NCBI GenBank assembly: GCA_034428395.1
Contig: DAOUHX010000424.1
Coordinates: 1 to 64,000 of the forward strand
DNA from: Bin5 sp034428395
Lineage (GTDB): Bacteria; Chloroflexota; Anaerolineae; Caldilineales; Caldilineaceae
Length of the DNA stretch: 64,000 nt
Direction: 5' to 3'
Shown piece after piece: positions 18,363 to 27,366 of this stretch. Numbering within the stretch: position 1 is the first letter of the stretch; every line of letters starts with the position of its first letter. The notes below the pieces were generated by a model. It was not told where the DNA came from, searched no databases, and worked only from the letters and a program-made list of their open reading frames with translations. Both the position numbers and the translations under genes were made by a program.

Positions 18363-19142
18363 CTACGCCGCCTCCGCCTGCGAGCCAACCACCTCCGACA
18401 TGCCCGGCCATTCCCGCCAAATATCTGTGTAGGCGTCGTAATGGACTTCAGCGACGTCCTTGTGGCGCAGCCGCGCAATCACCGCGTGCCGCACGTTCGG
18501 CGAAGCGTTTGGCCCGCCCGTGTGCAGTATCTGGTGGTGAGCGAGGATCAGATCTCCAGCCCTGCCCGTTACCATCACCGGGCCCTCCGGCATATCTATC
18601 CTGGGCATCCCGTTCGCCAGTACTTCGTGACCCATCTCTTTGAAGTAGTCCTGGAAGGCTCGGTGGGATTTCGGCCAGACAGTAAAGTTTCCGGCGTTCG
18701 ATTCCAGCAGGTCGGCAAGGTAGACGACGGCGAAAGCGGTGAATCCCCTCCTGTACACGCCTTTGGCCATGCCATTGGTGCCGTTGCCGATGCCGTCAAT
18801 GTGACCGCGCGGCTCGGGCGCATCTTCGCCGGGAGGGAGCGGGAAACGCGGATAAGGCTTTGCCGTGACCACGGGCAGGACGTTCCCTTTGCCCATCAAC
18901 TCCTCGGCGATATCGATAACCGGCGTCCTGTTATAGAGGTCCAGAATCACCGGCGCTTCCAACAGCTCCGCGCAGAAAAAGGCCGACCGGTTGTTTTCCA
19001 TGTCTTCGCCGCCCAAGCCAACCGAACCGATCGAGTGGTTGACCGCGCGCAAAGCCGCGTCTATCATTACTTTTGGAACGGCGCCGGCGACCCTTAAGTA
19101 CCCTTGTTCGTGAAACTCACGTTTTTGTGCGAGCGAGAGCAT
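18363..19142 (-). CDS. Phytanoyl-CoA dioxygenase family protein
   Basis: A 259-residue Fe(II)/2-oxoglutarate-dependent oxygenase-like protein. The metal-binding His-X-Asp is HIDGIG, and the distal His with the 2-oxoglutarate Arg are in HQILHTGGPNASPNVRHAV. The start at 19142 (MLSLAQKREF) is fixed by AGGAGG six bases upstream; a longer open frame to 19223 runs through the promoter. From general knowledge this family is abundant in sponge-associated and other uncultured Chloroflexota. The substrate is not known. It is convergent with the solute-binding gene and monocistronic as far as can be seen. Confidence 0.9.
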   Translation of the reverse strand: MLSLAQKREFHEQGYLRVAGAVPKVMIDAALRAVNHSIGSVGLGGEDMENNRSAFFCAELLEAPVILDLYNRTPVIDIAEELMGKGNVLPVVTAKPYPRFPLPPGEDAPEPRGHIDGIGNGTNGMAKGVYRRGFTAFAVVYLADLLESNAGNFTVWPKSHRAFQDYFKEMGHEVLANGMPRIDMPEGPVMVTGRAGDLILAHHQILHTGGPNASPNVRHAVIARLRHKDVAEVHYDAYTDIWREWPGMSEVVGSQAEAA

Positions 19143-19182
19143 GCAATCCTCCTGAAACATTCGAAAGTTGACACTGTGCGAA

Positions 19183-19211
19183 ATCGTACCGGAATTGGCC
19201 GATGCCGTCAA
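19183..19211 (-). promoter_or_regulatory. Sigma-70-type promoter of the phytanoyl-CoA dioxygenase gene
   Basis: On the - strand, TTGACG (19211-19206) and TACGAT (19188-19183) are separated by 17 bases. Transcription would start near 19176, giving a leader of about 34 bases ending in AGGAGG and the ATG at 19142. Confidence 0.7.
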
Positions 19212-19339
19212 GAAAAGCGCCAAGATATCCAGTTCAATTCCTCATGCCTCCCCGCCGCGTACATGTCAACTCCTCACCCCATTGATTGCCCGATCTCCGC
19301 AGCAACTTTCCTTCCATTGCCAGCCGCTTTCTCCAGGCC

Positions 19340-19490
19340 GCGTTCGGGACGGTTGCAGTCCAAGATTCGTGTAAAATTCCCCACACCTCGTGCAGCACCC
19401 AAGCCATCCCCGCCTCCAACAAATCCCGGCCACCGACCACTATCCACTAGCCGCTAGCCACTAGCCACTGGCCACTAGCCACCGGCTGCC
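19340..19490. repeat. Dispersed intergenic repeat, copy A
   Basis: This lies in the 499-base gap between the divergent phytanoyl-CoA dioxygenase and SDR genes. A unique-looking first half (GCAGTCCAAGATTCGTGTAA... at about 19354-19373, then CGTGCAGCACCC and AATCCCGGCCACC) matches the first halves of copies B (44650) and C (61085). The second half (19438-19485) is an array of short units related to CCACTAGC and CCACTGGC. No reading frame in it is convincing. Confidence 0.7.
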
Positions 19491-19641
19491 GCCTGCTTGT
19501 ACCCCCCGCCCACACGATCCCAACCCAAATGCGGGCTGCACCCATCGGGGCCTGATATTTGAATCCGAGAGGGCCTTATACTATCATTCAGAGCAGCGAC
19601 GTCGGCAGGCTACGAACGCGAACTGGTGAATCCGACACCCC

Positions 19642-20448
19642 ATGACGATACCTGACCTTGCGACTGCCTTTGATTTCGCGGGCAGAACAGTGCTTGTAAC
19701 CGGAGGAAGCCGGGGCATCGGTGCGGGGATCGCTCGGCGCTTCGGCGAAGCCGGCGCCTTCGTGGTGGTTGGCTTCGCCCGGGCGGAATCGGACGCGCAG
19801 GAAGTGGCTGACCAGGTCCGCGCCGGGGGCGGCGACGCGCTTGCGCTGCAGGCCGACGTGCGTCGTCCCGGGGACGTTGACCGGCTGATTCGCCGAACTA
19901 TGGCACATCGCGGACGGCTGGACGTCCTCGTCAATAACGCAGGCATCTATCCGCTTTCCCCGCTATTGGACCTGGCGGACAGCGAGTGGGAAAGTGTCCT
20001 GGCGGCCAATCTGACTGGAACGCACCTCTGCACTCAGCGGGCCGCGCATGCGATGCGCGAACTCTCGAAACAGGGAGATGAGGCCGGAACCGGAGGCGCG
20101 ATCATAAACATCTCCTCGATCGAAGCCACCTCGACTGCCTTCGCTCACAGCCACTACAGCGCCGCCAAGGCCGCTGTCGAGCAGTACACGCGCAGTGCCG
20201 CGTTGGAGCTGGCCGGCCACGGAATCCGGGTCAACGCGGTTGCGCCGGGCCTGATCGGCCGGCCCGGGTTGGAGGCGGACTGGCCGGACGGGGTGGCGCG
20301 CTGGCTGGAACGCGTTCCTCTCCGCCGGCTAGGCACACCGGAGGACATAGCCGATGCCTGCCTCTTTCTGGCCTCCCCCCTTGCCCGCTGGATTACCGGC
20401 GTGACAATTGCCGTCGATGGCGGCGTACAGGTCGCTCCCTCGTTCTGA
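19642..20448 (+). CDS. SDR family oxidoreductase
   Basis: A 268-residue short-chain dehydrogenase/reductase of the classical type. The cofactor motif is TGGSRGIGAG at about residues 20-29, the structural motif NNAG is near 99-102, the catalytic Ser is in IINISSIEA, and the Tyr/Lys pair is in HYSAAKAA. The C-terminal DGGVQVAPSF is typical of FabG-like members. Substrate is unassigned. A TATACT hexamer at 19577-19582 may be the -10 of its promoter, giving a leader of about 50 bases. The cupin gene follows after 6 bases, suggesting an operon. Confidence 0.9.
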   Translation: MTIPDLATAFDFAGRTVLVTGGSRGIGAGIARRFGEAGAFVVVGFARAESDAQEVADQVRAGGGDALALQADVRRPGDVDRLIRRTMAHRGRLDVLVNNAGIYPLSPLLDLADSEWESVLAANLTGTHLCTQRAAHAMRELSKQGDEAGTGGAIINISSIEATSTAFAHSHYSAAKAAVEQYTRSAALELAGHGIRVNAVAPGLIGRPGLEADWPDGVARWLERVPLRRLGTPEDIADACLFLASPLARWITGVTIAVDGGVQVAPSF

Positions 20449-20454
20449 ACGGCA

Positions 20455-20976
20455 ATGCCAAAACACACGCTCTCAGCCGCAGAAGTGATCAGCATCCTCG
20501 ACCTCGCGCCGCTGCCGGTCGAAGGGGGCTACTACCGCGAGACCTACATCGGCGGTTTGCAGCTGCCGGCGAATGTATTGCCGCCCGAGATTGTCTCCCA
20601 CAGGTCCGTATCGTCCGCCATCTACTACCTCCTGACGCCCGACTCCAAGTCGCGGCTGCACCGGCTCGTGACGGATGAGATGTGGCACTTTTACCTGGGC
20701 GATCCTGTGGACCTGTTTGTGTTTCGATCTGATGATGACTATGCGAAAGTCGAGCTGGGACCGCATATCCTTCAGGGCCATACAGTGCAGGCGGTCGTGC
20801 CGGCCAAAAGCTGGTTCGGGGCCCGCTTGCAGGCTGGCGGGGAGTGGGCACTGATGGCCTGTACGCTGGCCCCGGCCTACAGCGAGGAAGATTTCTCAAT
20901 GCCGGACGCATCCGAGTTTGACGCGCTCATGGCCCAGTTCCCCTCGCAACAGGAAATCCTCCTCGACCTTCGCTGA
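20455..20976 (+). CDS. Cupin domain protein, DUF985 family
   Basis: A 173-residue cupin with the DUF985 pattern: LPVEGGYYRETYIGG, then SSAIYYLLTPDSKSRLHRL, EMWHFYLGDPV, and KSWFGARLQAGGEWALMACT. The fold is a single beta-barrel; biochemical function of the family is poorly defined (some relatives are annotated as sugar epimerase-like). It starts six bases after the SDR stop and is followed within a few bases by a VOC protein, so the three are likely one transcription unit. Confidence 0.88.
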   Translation: MPKHTLSAAEVISILDLAPLPVEGGYYRETYIGGLQLPANVLPPEIVSHRSVSSAIYYLLTPDSKSRLHRLVTDEMWHFYLGDPVDLFVFRSDDDYAKVELGPHILQGHTVQAVVPAKSWFGARLQAGGEWALMACTLAPAYSEEDFSMPDASEFDALMAQFPSQQEILLDLR

Positions 20977-20981
20977 CTTTG

Positions 20982-21383
20982 ATGACTCTCGTACATTGTC
21001 AAACATTGGAGCTCCCTGCCATGCGTAAACTGGTTGAACTTGCGCTCTTCACCGATGATGTGCCCGCTCTGACGGCATTCTACGTGCAGCTACTGGGAAG
21101 CGAACCTGCCTTCAGTTCGGATCATATGGCCCTCTTTCAGCTGGATGGCCTCCATATTCTGATCCATCACCGAGTGCCGCCTGACCCTGATTACGAAGTC
21201 GACAATTCGGGGCCGCCAAACGAGGACCACTTTGCAATCGGAGTCGAAGGACTCGACGACATGTGGTCCGAAAGCGGCTTGAGCGAATCTTCCGGCTCAA
21301 TCGAGCCAGCTGACTACCCTTGGGGCAGGTCGGCCTATGTGCGCGACCCTGACGGGCGACTCGTTGAGATGCAGGCCAGTTAA
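20982..21383 (+). CDS. VOC family protein (glyoxalase/dioxygenase superfamily)
   Basis: A 133-residue protein with two beta-alpha-beta-beta-beta units: KLVELALFTDDVPALTAFYV begins the first and HFAIGVEGLDDM the second, ending with AYVRDPDGRLVEMQ, where the terminal Glu is a usual metal ligand. Members are metal-dependent isomerases, dioxygenases or resistance proteins, so no function can be named. The start may be ATG 20982, TTG 20979 or ATG 21021 (MRKLVEL); the family homology begins at the last of these. It ends the SDR-cupin-VOC unit. Confidence 0.8.
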   Translation: MTLVHCQTLELPAMRKLVELALFTDDVPALTAFYVQLLGSEPAFSSDHMALFQLDGLHILIHHRVPPDPDYEVDNSGPPNEDHFAIGVEGLDDMWSESGLSESSGSIEPADYPWGRSAYVRDPDGRLVEMQAS

Positions 21384-21390
21384 CGGGCGC

Positions 21391-21419
21391 TTGTCTATTG
21401 GCGAATGACGTGCTACAGT
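21391..21419 (+). promoter_or_regulatory. Candidate promoter downstream of the VOC gene
   Basis: TTGTCT (21391-21396), a 17-base spacer ending in TGC, and TACAGT (21414-21419) make a plausible extended -10 promoter. It would drive the 21-codon frame at 21500 and, with a leader of about 445 bases, the RIO-type kinase. Confidence 0.5.
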
Positions 21420-21499
21420 AGCTCCGTCGTCCGGCAATGTGCAGGGTAGCGGCAATCCGGTCCACGAAGTCCGCGAACCAGCGGGAAAGGAGGCTTCCA

Positions 21500-21565
21500 A
21501 TGTCAGCTTATGGGGAACGCACGAAGAACGGAAGTGGAAACCGCCTGCAGAGGGAGCGGAAATAG
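21500..21565 (+). CDS. Candidate 21-codon small ORF with strong Shine-Dalgarno
   Basis: AAAGGAGG at 21486-21493 precedes an ATG at 21500 by six bases, and the frame ends at a TAG at 21563-21565. The peptide MSAYGERTKNGSGNRLQRER plus Lys is basic and hydrophilic. It lies 80 bases after a candidate promoter. It could be a real small protein, a leader peptide for the RIO-type kinase gene, or the decayed start of a lost gene. The rest of the 487-base gap (21384-21870) holds nothing I can identify. Confidence 0.35.
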   Translation: MSAYGERTKNGSGNRLQRERK

Positions 21566-21870
21566 CCGGTTGAGTCCGGACCGACCCATCGCTTTGCCCC
21601 ATGATGGGTGATCGCACGTTTGCTCGCTGTAAAGCTCCGCAAATTCCCTCCTTCTCGAACGACAGGCTGTAGGTTGTTTCCCGCCCGCGGCCTCCCATAC
21701 ACTTCAGACACCGGAAACTGACGTACACTTCGGCTGCCGTCGGCAGGTCCCGGCTGTTTGCGAATCCTGGCCGCGCAACGCATATGTCAGACAACTGAAC
21801 CTCCTTTCTGCACCTCCCTTTCTGCGATCAAGGGCTACGCGAAAGGCGTACGAAACACGCAAGGACACTT

Positions 21871-23019
21871 GTGGCCTTCAGAAGGAAGACAACCAAATTG
21901 AACACAGATGAAAGGGCCGAAGAGGCCAACCAAAGGGAGTGGGAACAGCCCCGCGCGGCAGCGCAGGAGACCGACAGCCGCTGGGAGCAAGAAGAAGAGG
22001 AACTGGCCTTCTACGCGAAGAAATTCCGTCTGACGCAGGAGAGGGGGTTTCGCGTGCGCCGCGCGCCCAAGAACGAAAGGCAACGCTTCCAGGAGCACAG
22101 GGCGGAGGTTGAAGCCGTGGCCGAAGTGGCCGGCCTGGAAAATGTCTGGGAGACCACCTACACGCCCGCGCGCTACGAGGGCGGCTTCCTCCAGGAATCG
22201 TTGCAGCCCTTCTACTCGCAGGACCAGATTGTGGACGTGAACGCGCTGGTGAAAGGCGGCAAGGAGGCCAGCGTCTATCGCTGCCGCGCGCACCCGTCGC
22301 TGGGCGTTGACTGGATCGCGGCCAAGGTCTACCGGCCTCGCCAATTTCGCAACCTGCGCAACGACGCCATCTACCGTGAAGGCAGGCATCTGCTGACTTC
22401 AGAGGACGGGCGGCCAAAGAGCGTCAACCCGCGCGACGGGCGCATTGCGCGTGCGGTCGGCAAAAGGAGCCTGTTCGGTGTTGAGGTGCGGCACACATCC
22501 TGGCTGATGTACGAGTACACGGCCCTGCAGACTCTGCACAGCGCCGGGGTATCGGTCCCTGAGCCATACGGCGTCGCCGAGAATGGGATCCTGATGGCCT
22601 ACGTCGGGAGCGAGGCAAAAGGTGCGCCAACCCTCCATGAGGTCAGGTTGGAAGCTGGTGAGGCCCCATCCTTCTTTGATCAGGTCCTGCAAAGCATAGC
22701 CGTTATGCTGGAGAATGGGCTGGTCCACGGCGACCTGTCCGACTACAACATCCTGTACTGGCAGGGGAAGATCACCTTCATCGACTTTCCGCAGGTGGTC
22801 AACGCCCATTCAAATCACAGCGCCCAGTCGATTCTGTACCGAGATGTTGCGCGCGTGTGCCGTTACTTTGCTCGTTACGGGATCAGGGTCGATGCGAGTC
22901 AGGTCGCCAACGAACTGTGGGAGCGGCACGCAGCGCCGGACCCAGACGACCTCGCCGCCGACCTCTCCCTACTCGAACTGGAGGACGATTCGGAGAATGA
23001 TGGCCTTGAGGAATGGTAG
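21871..23019 (+). CDS. RIO-type atypical protein kinase
   Basis: A 382-residue protein. Residues 1-60 are highly charged and likely helical; the kinase domain starts near residue 125 with the nucleotide-binding stretch LVKGGKEASVYRC, the phosphate-anchoring Lys in DWIAAKVYRP, the catalytic loop VHGDLSDYNILYW (Asp and Asn) and the metal-binding IDFPQ. These are the RIO1/RIO2 family hallmarks, in which the activation loop is absent. The GTG start at 21871 has AAGGA five bases before it. RIO kinases act in ribosome maturation in archaea and eukaryotes; bacterial members have no settled role. It is convergent with the transglutaminase gene, 35 bases away. Confidence 0.88.
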   Translation: MAFRRKTTKLNTDERAEEANQREWEQPRAAAQETDSRWEQEEEELAFYAKKFRLTQERGFRVRRAPKNERQRFQEHRAEVEAVAEVAGLENVWETTYTPARYEGGFLQESLQPFYSQDQIVDVNALVKGGKEASVYRCRAHPSLGVDWIAAKVYRPRQFRNLRNDAIYREGRHLLTSEDGRPKSVNPRDGRIARAVGKRSLFGVEVRHTSWLMYEYTALQTLHSAGVSVPEPYGVAENGILMAYVGSEAKGAPTLHEVRLEAGEAPSFFDQVLQSIAVMLENGLVHGDLSDYNILYWQGKITFIDFPQVVNAHSNHSAQSILYRDVARVCRYFARYGIRVDASQVANELWERHAAPDPDDLAADLSLLELEDDSENDGLEEW

Positions 23020-23054
23020 AGTGCCCCCCCAGCGGCGGCCATGCGGATGGGCGC

Positions 23055-25457
23055 CTACCAGGGAAGCCGGCGGATGTCGCGCCGTACCGCCCGCCACAGT
23101 TCAGTGGCGCGCGCCAGGGCACCCGCGCGCGCCGCAAGGTTCCCGTAGCGATCCTGGCTGATCGCGGCTGTCAGGCCGAGGACGTTTCTGGTCAGACGCC
23201 GCCGCCGCTCAGGCTCATTCTCGTGGTCCCGCAGATGGCTCGAAAGACCGCGTCCGTACTCCAGCTCCGTCTCCGTTGAAAGATGGGGACGCCCGATGCG
23301 CCGGCCCCATCTAAGCAGTCCAAGCCAGGGGTCCTGCGGCCTTCTCTCAATCCAGGTCCAGGCCGCGAAGAGCAGCGCGGCCAGCGGCAGTAGCCAGAAA
23401 AGCGTCTGCCAGTTCCAGTTCCAATCCGGCCCCTGGGGCGCCTCTTCTTCTGCCGCCGGACGCGCATTGAGGGAGCGATCCGTACCAAGCTGAAGGACAT
23501 TCTGCCGCTGGAGCGATGGCCGCCCAGCGGTCGGCTCAAAAGGCACCCACCCGACCTCGGGAAGGTAGACTTCCGGCCATGAATGGGCTTCAGCCTCAGT
23601 AATCGTCCATTCGCCCGTCTCCAAGTCCCAGTAGCCGCCGATGTATCCGGTTGCGAAGCGAGTTGGCAGGCGGTTCAGTCGTGCCAGGACCGCAAACGCT
23701 GTCGTGTAGTAGTCGCAATAACCCTCTTGCAGATCAAAGAGGAAAAAATCGGCCACGTCCGTGTCGGGCGGCGGCGGCGGGACTTCGAGATTGTAGGTTA
23801 TTGCGCGCAGATAAGATTCGATTGCCTCTGCGACTTCGAACGGTCCGGCTTTCCCCGCGGCCAGCTGTTCGGCAAGCTGCCGCGTGCGCGGCGTTACGCT
23901 CTCCGAGACATGCAGATGTACGCCAATCTCCGGCGCAAGCGGCAGCGGCGCGTCATTCCAGGCCGGCAGGGACCGTAGCCCGTCGGCCGACATTGCCGGC
24001 ACGTAGGACACGACGGCGAAGCGGTCAACCGGTCCGACCCCGGACCACACCGCGACCAGGTCGTCCTGGGAACGCCGCTCCAGTTCGTAGTCCATGAGAA
24101 ATTCGGATGGTTCGCCGGCTGCGGGCAAAACTGCCGTCGGCGCCGTAAGCCGCACTCTCTGTACCAGCGCCACCCGGCCCGGCCAATCTTCTTCCGCCCG
24201 CCAGGCCCGGTTGGCATCGAATGCGGCGTCCCTGTCATGTCCAGAGTTGCTCCAGCCGCGGCCGTTGTAATCGGAATATGTGCCCCGCCGCATGTAGAGG
24301 CGCGGAGGCGTCTGACCAAGCTCCGTCACCGGGCCAAAAGGATAGTTCGTCGAGACGCGCATCACCTCAAACTGCCCGAGTTCCGTGCCGCCTTCGAGCA
24401 GGAAGCGGTTCGGCAGGCCGCTGCTGAGGCGGCCCATGCCCCGTCTCCCACCCTTCAGGTCGGGAAACATCCGCTCGGTCACGTCGTCCACCGAGTCGTA
24501 GACCGGCGTCATCGTCTGGTAGACCTTGTTCGCGACCGGACGGATTACGACGTTGGGCATGAAGCCGGCCAGTAGGACCATGGGTGCGGCCACCGCAAAG
24601 ACCGAGAGCAGCCGATCCGTGATCAGCATCGGACTGAAATCAGTCTCGCGGCCGGCCCAGATCCGTTCCAGCCGTTTCTGATCGAGCAGGACATGCAGCA
24701 GCAGGGTCGAGACCATACCAACCAGGATGAGCTGCCGCCCCTGGCGCCCATAAAAGAGGAATGTAGCCAGCACCCACAGGACCGGCGCGCCCACGATCAG
24801 GCCGTTTCGGGTTGAATGGACAAGCAGCGCTACGGCCGCACCCAGCAGCCAAAGAACGACGCCGAGAATGGAGAGAAAGACAAAGTCGTCCTGGTACGCT
24901 CCGCCGCCCTGAACGCCCTGAAGCCAGTCGCTGTAGCGCCAGGACAGCGCGGACAGGTCGGCCCGAATGCCTGTTACCAGGGACTGCGGATCGCCGGCGG
25001 CGACGGCCCGCCACAGATCAATAGGACCTGGAATCCAGTGTACAATCACCTGCGAAACCGTCACGACCCCGAGAGCGGTCCAGAGCAGGGCCCCGGCGAG
25101 GCAGCCAAGATAAAAGAGCGCTTTGCCAAGCAGGAGAGTATAACGTTGAGGCGAAGTTCGTTGATTTTCCTCGGGTGGCTGTTGGGATGCGGACACGCGG
25201 CGCGCCGACCAGCCGCGCAGGAGGTTGACGAGCCACCAGCCGGCCAGCAGGCTGATTCCGGGAACCCACTCCAGAACGACTTGAATACGGCGCAGGTCGA
25301 TCCAGCGAGCCTCGCGAATCGCCAGCGCCGGCAGCACCGCCAGCAAGAGCGTCACCGCGAAGACCGGCCACCCAAGCGGAGGACGGAAACGCTGCGCCGC
25401 CCTGCGAAAAAGGCGTATGGCGACGTGTTCCTCTTCAAACGCCGTAAACTCGCTCAC
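23055..25457 (-). CDS. TgpA-type membrane transglutaminase-like protein
   Basis: An 800-residue membrane protein. The N-terminal third has several hydrophobic segments (GWPVFAVTLLLAVLPALAI, LGKALFYLGCLAGALLWTAL, FLSILGVVLWLLGAAVALLV). The extracytoplasmic core holds the transglutaminase triad region: Cys581 in EGYCDYYTTAF, His625 in EAEAHSWPEVYLPE, and GWVPFEPTAGRP. A further membrane segment near residue 690 (TLFWLLPLAALLFAAWTWI) is followed by a cytoplasmic tail, as in DUF3488/DUF4129 proteins. It overlaps the DUF58 gene by four bases, the usual pairing. The third partner, a MoxR-type AAA ATPase, is not in this window. Function is probably in cell-envelope protein processing. Confidence 0.92.
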   Translation of the reverse strand: MSEFTAFEEEHVAIRLFRRAAQRFRPPLGWPVFAVTLLLAVLPALAIREARWIDLRRIQVVLEWVPGISLLAGWWLVNLLRGWSARRVSASQQPPEENQRTSPQRYTLLLGKALFYLGCLAGALLWTALGVVTVSQVIVHWIPGPIDLWRAVAAGDPQSLVTGIRADLSALSWRYSDWLQGVQGGGAYQDDFVFLSILGVVLWLLGAAVALLVHSTRNGLIVGAPVLWVLATFLFYGRQGRQLILVGMVSTLLLHVLLDQKRLERIWAGRETDFSPMLITDRLLSVFAVAAPMVLLAGFMPNVVIRPVANKVYQTMTPVYDSVDDVTERMFPDLKGGRRGMGRLSSGLPNRFLLEGGTELGQFEVMRVSTNYPFGPVTELGQTPPRLYMRRGTYSDYNGRGWSNSGHDRDAAFDANRAWRAEEDWPGRVALVQRVRLTAPTAVLPAAGEPSEFLMDYELERRSQDDLVAVWSGVGPVDRFAVVSYVPAMSADGLRSLPAWNDAPLPLAPEIGVHLHVSESVTPRTRQLAEQLAAGKAGPFEVAEAIESYLRAITYNLEVPPPPPDTDVADFFLFDLQEGYCDYYTTAFAVLARLNRLPTRFATGYIGGYWDLETGEWTITEAEAHSWPEVYLPEVGWVPFEPTAGRPSLQRQNVLQLGTDRSLNARPAAEEEAPQGPDWNWNWQTLFWLLPLAALLFAAWTWIERRPQDPWLGLLRWGRRIGRPHLSTETELEYGRGLSSHLRDHENEPERRRRLTRNVLGLTAAISQDRYGNLAARAGALARATELWRAVRRDIRRLPW

Positions 25458-27085
25458 CCGACGTCCTCCTCGACCTCGTAGGCGACTACGCCGCCGGAGG
25501 GCGTTGTGCGCAGGACTGTGCGCGTGCGGCGATAGGTCAGCGCGGGCGTCAGAGCCGTCCCCGCCGCCATGAACTGGACCGGGATTTCGTAGCGGGTCAG
25601 GATTTCGGCCAGGTGCGACTGGCTGTCGTCGAGAAATGCGGGCGAAAGAAGAGGCCCTGGCTCCCCTGCTTGCGACGTGGCATGTTCCAGCGCACGGGGC
25701 GCTTGATTCTCCGAGTCTCCGTTCCTGGCTGCGCTACCGTACGTGTCTGAGTCTCCTGGAATCGCGGGCGGCGTCACCGCGAGAACGCTCGACGAGACGC
25801 CGCCGCGGCGCAGATGGAGCAGTTCCGCCACCCAGTCTGCCCCTTCGTAGCCCGCGTCCGGGGTGACGACCAGGACCGTCTGTCCGGCGCTGAAAACGCC
25901 TCGACTGCGCTGCAGCATCTGCTCCAGCGACAGGTCACCGGCCTGAACCGGCGCCAGCGCAGCCAGAATTCGCCAGACCTGACCCTTGCCGGGCAAAGGC
26001 GGCACAGCGACAAGATGGGAGTCCGGCTCGCCTGCCGGGTTCCCTGTGGCGCCGCCATTGCTGGCCTCTGCCGCCAGTCCCTCCAGCCCGGATTCAGCCG
26101 GATCACCAGCCAGGACGTCGGATTCCCAGCCGGACCGCCGGGCCGGCGAGCTAAGCAGGCCGACGGAGCGACGTTCGCCCCCGCCCAGGTATTCCGCCGC
26201 CGCGCTCGCCGCCAGGACAATGCCCGTCTCAAGTGTACTTGTTGCCGCTTCTCCCGATTGAACGCGCCGGTTGACATCGAGCACGATCCACAGGTCGCCG
26301 CTCGGCTCGGTCTCTACTTCCGTTACGATCAGCTCGCCCTGCCTTGCACTGGTTGGCCAGTGAACGTGGCGCAGGCTGTCGCCGGGACGGTAAGCCCGGA
26401 CGACCGGCGCCCGCTCCGTCCCGCTGTAAACCTTGCGGCGGCGGTCCCGCCCCGAAAGGTTGCCCCTGGGCAGATCGAGCGCCGGCATTAGCGCCACCCG
26501 GGGATAGACAAGAAGCGTCTCCGATTCCGGACTCTCCATCTCCAGGCTGAAAAGTCCGAACGGATCGCCTGTCCGCAGCACATGCGGCCCCAGCCGGAAG
26601 ACCCCTCGCTGGCCGCACTGCGCTTCGGCCCGCCACTGGTAGCTGCTCCCGGGACCGCAGCTGACGACCTGGCGCGGGTTGTAGCCGGGTAGCCGCGAGC
26701 TGTCGGCGAATTCCAACCAGTGCAGCGGCAAGGCGCTGTCGTTTGTGAGAAGGAATCGCTCCTGCAGCGCGTCGCCCACGACCAACATCGAACCCTCGCG
26801 CCGCCGCTCGAAGTAGATGTGCGCGACCTGGGAGCGCAACCAGAAGTAGCTGACTGCGTAGACAATAATGAGCGATACGAGAAGCGCAATCCAGACGGGG
26901 CTCGGGCCTAGCAGCTGCATGAAAAGCAGCAGGGGAAGGAAGTAAAGGGGCCAACCGTTGCGCAGTTCGATGCGCCGCGAGGAGGGTAGATTGCGGTTCA
27001 GGAGCCGGGCGAACGCCCGCCGTAACAGTTGGCGTAACGGCAGTTCCGTGGTGCTGCCCCTGCTGGGTAGTGTCTCAGTGACCAC
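25454..27085 (-). CDS. DUF58 domain-containing protein
   Basis: A 543-residue protein with two N-terminal hydrophobic segments (WPLYFLPLLLFMQLLG and VWIALLVSLIIVYAVSYFWL) and the DUF58 signature VVRAYRPGDSLRHVHWPTSARQGELIV near residues 230-255. The following WIVLDVNRRVQSG begins a von Willebrand factor A-like region. A low-complexity insert rich in Gly, Ala, Glu and Pro (about 300-355) and another near 440-475 make it longer than most family members. It is translationally coupled to the TgpA-type gene (ATGA overlap). DUF58, transglutaminase and MoxR genes commonly travel together; MoxR is missing here. Confidence 0.9.
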   Translation of the reverse strand: MVTETLPSRGSTTELPLRQLLRRAFARLLNRNLPSSRRIELRNGWPLYFLPLLLFMQLLGPSPVWIALLVSLIIVYAVSYFWLRSQVAHIYFERRREGSMLVVGDALQERFLLTNDSALPLHWLEFADSSRLPGYNPRQVVSCGPGSSYQWRAEAQCGQRGVFRLGPHVLRTGDPFGLFSLEMESPESETLLVYPRVALMPALDLPRGNLSGRDRRRKVYSGTERAPVVRAYRPGDSLRHVHWPTSARQGELIVTEVETEPSGDLWIVLDVNRRVQSGEAATSTLETGIVLAASAAAEYLGGGERRSVGLLSSPARRSGWESDVLAGDPAESGLEGLAAEASNGGATGNPAGEPDSHLVAVPPLPGKGQVWRILAALAPVQAGDLSLEQMLQRSRGVFSAGQTVLVVTPDAGYEGADWVAELLHLRRGGVSSSVLAVTPPAIPGDSDTYGSAARNGDSENQAPRALEHATSQAGEPGPLLSPAFLDDSQSHLAEILTRYEIPVQFMAAGTALTPALTYRRTRTVLRTTPSGGVVAYEVEEDVG

Positions 27086-27366
27086 GATCCGATTGGCTGC
27101 CGGCAGGCAGTTATGTCAAAATGGGCCAGGACTGTCCCGGCAAAGGGTCGGACAGTACCGGCGCAAGCCGCGTCGGGCCCGGCCTGGCGACGCGCCAGGT
27201 CTGGTATCCGGTTCAGACCTGCCCGCGCGCATACCGGGCACAAACTGTCCAGATTGTACCATAGAATTGGGGCGCCCCCAGGAACCACCCTGCCGGCGTT
27301 CGTCGCATGCAGGTCCCGGCAGGCCGGCTGAAAGGTTGTCACTGCGGCGAAGCGGATGGCATTTAA

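Noticed and set aside
19161..19196. TTGACA at 19168 on the + strand as a promoter for the SDR gene
   Set aside because: At 17 bases spacing the -10 would be GGAATT, and it is 450 bases from the gene; the - strand promoter here is better.
21297..21794. 165-codon - strand frame with AAAGGAGG before a TTG
   Set aside because: It overlaps the VOC gene end and gives a Ser/Arg-rich peptide without family features. It is kept only as part of a finding.
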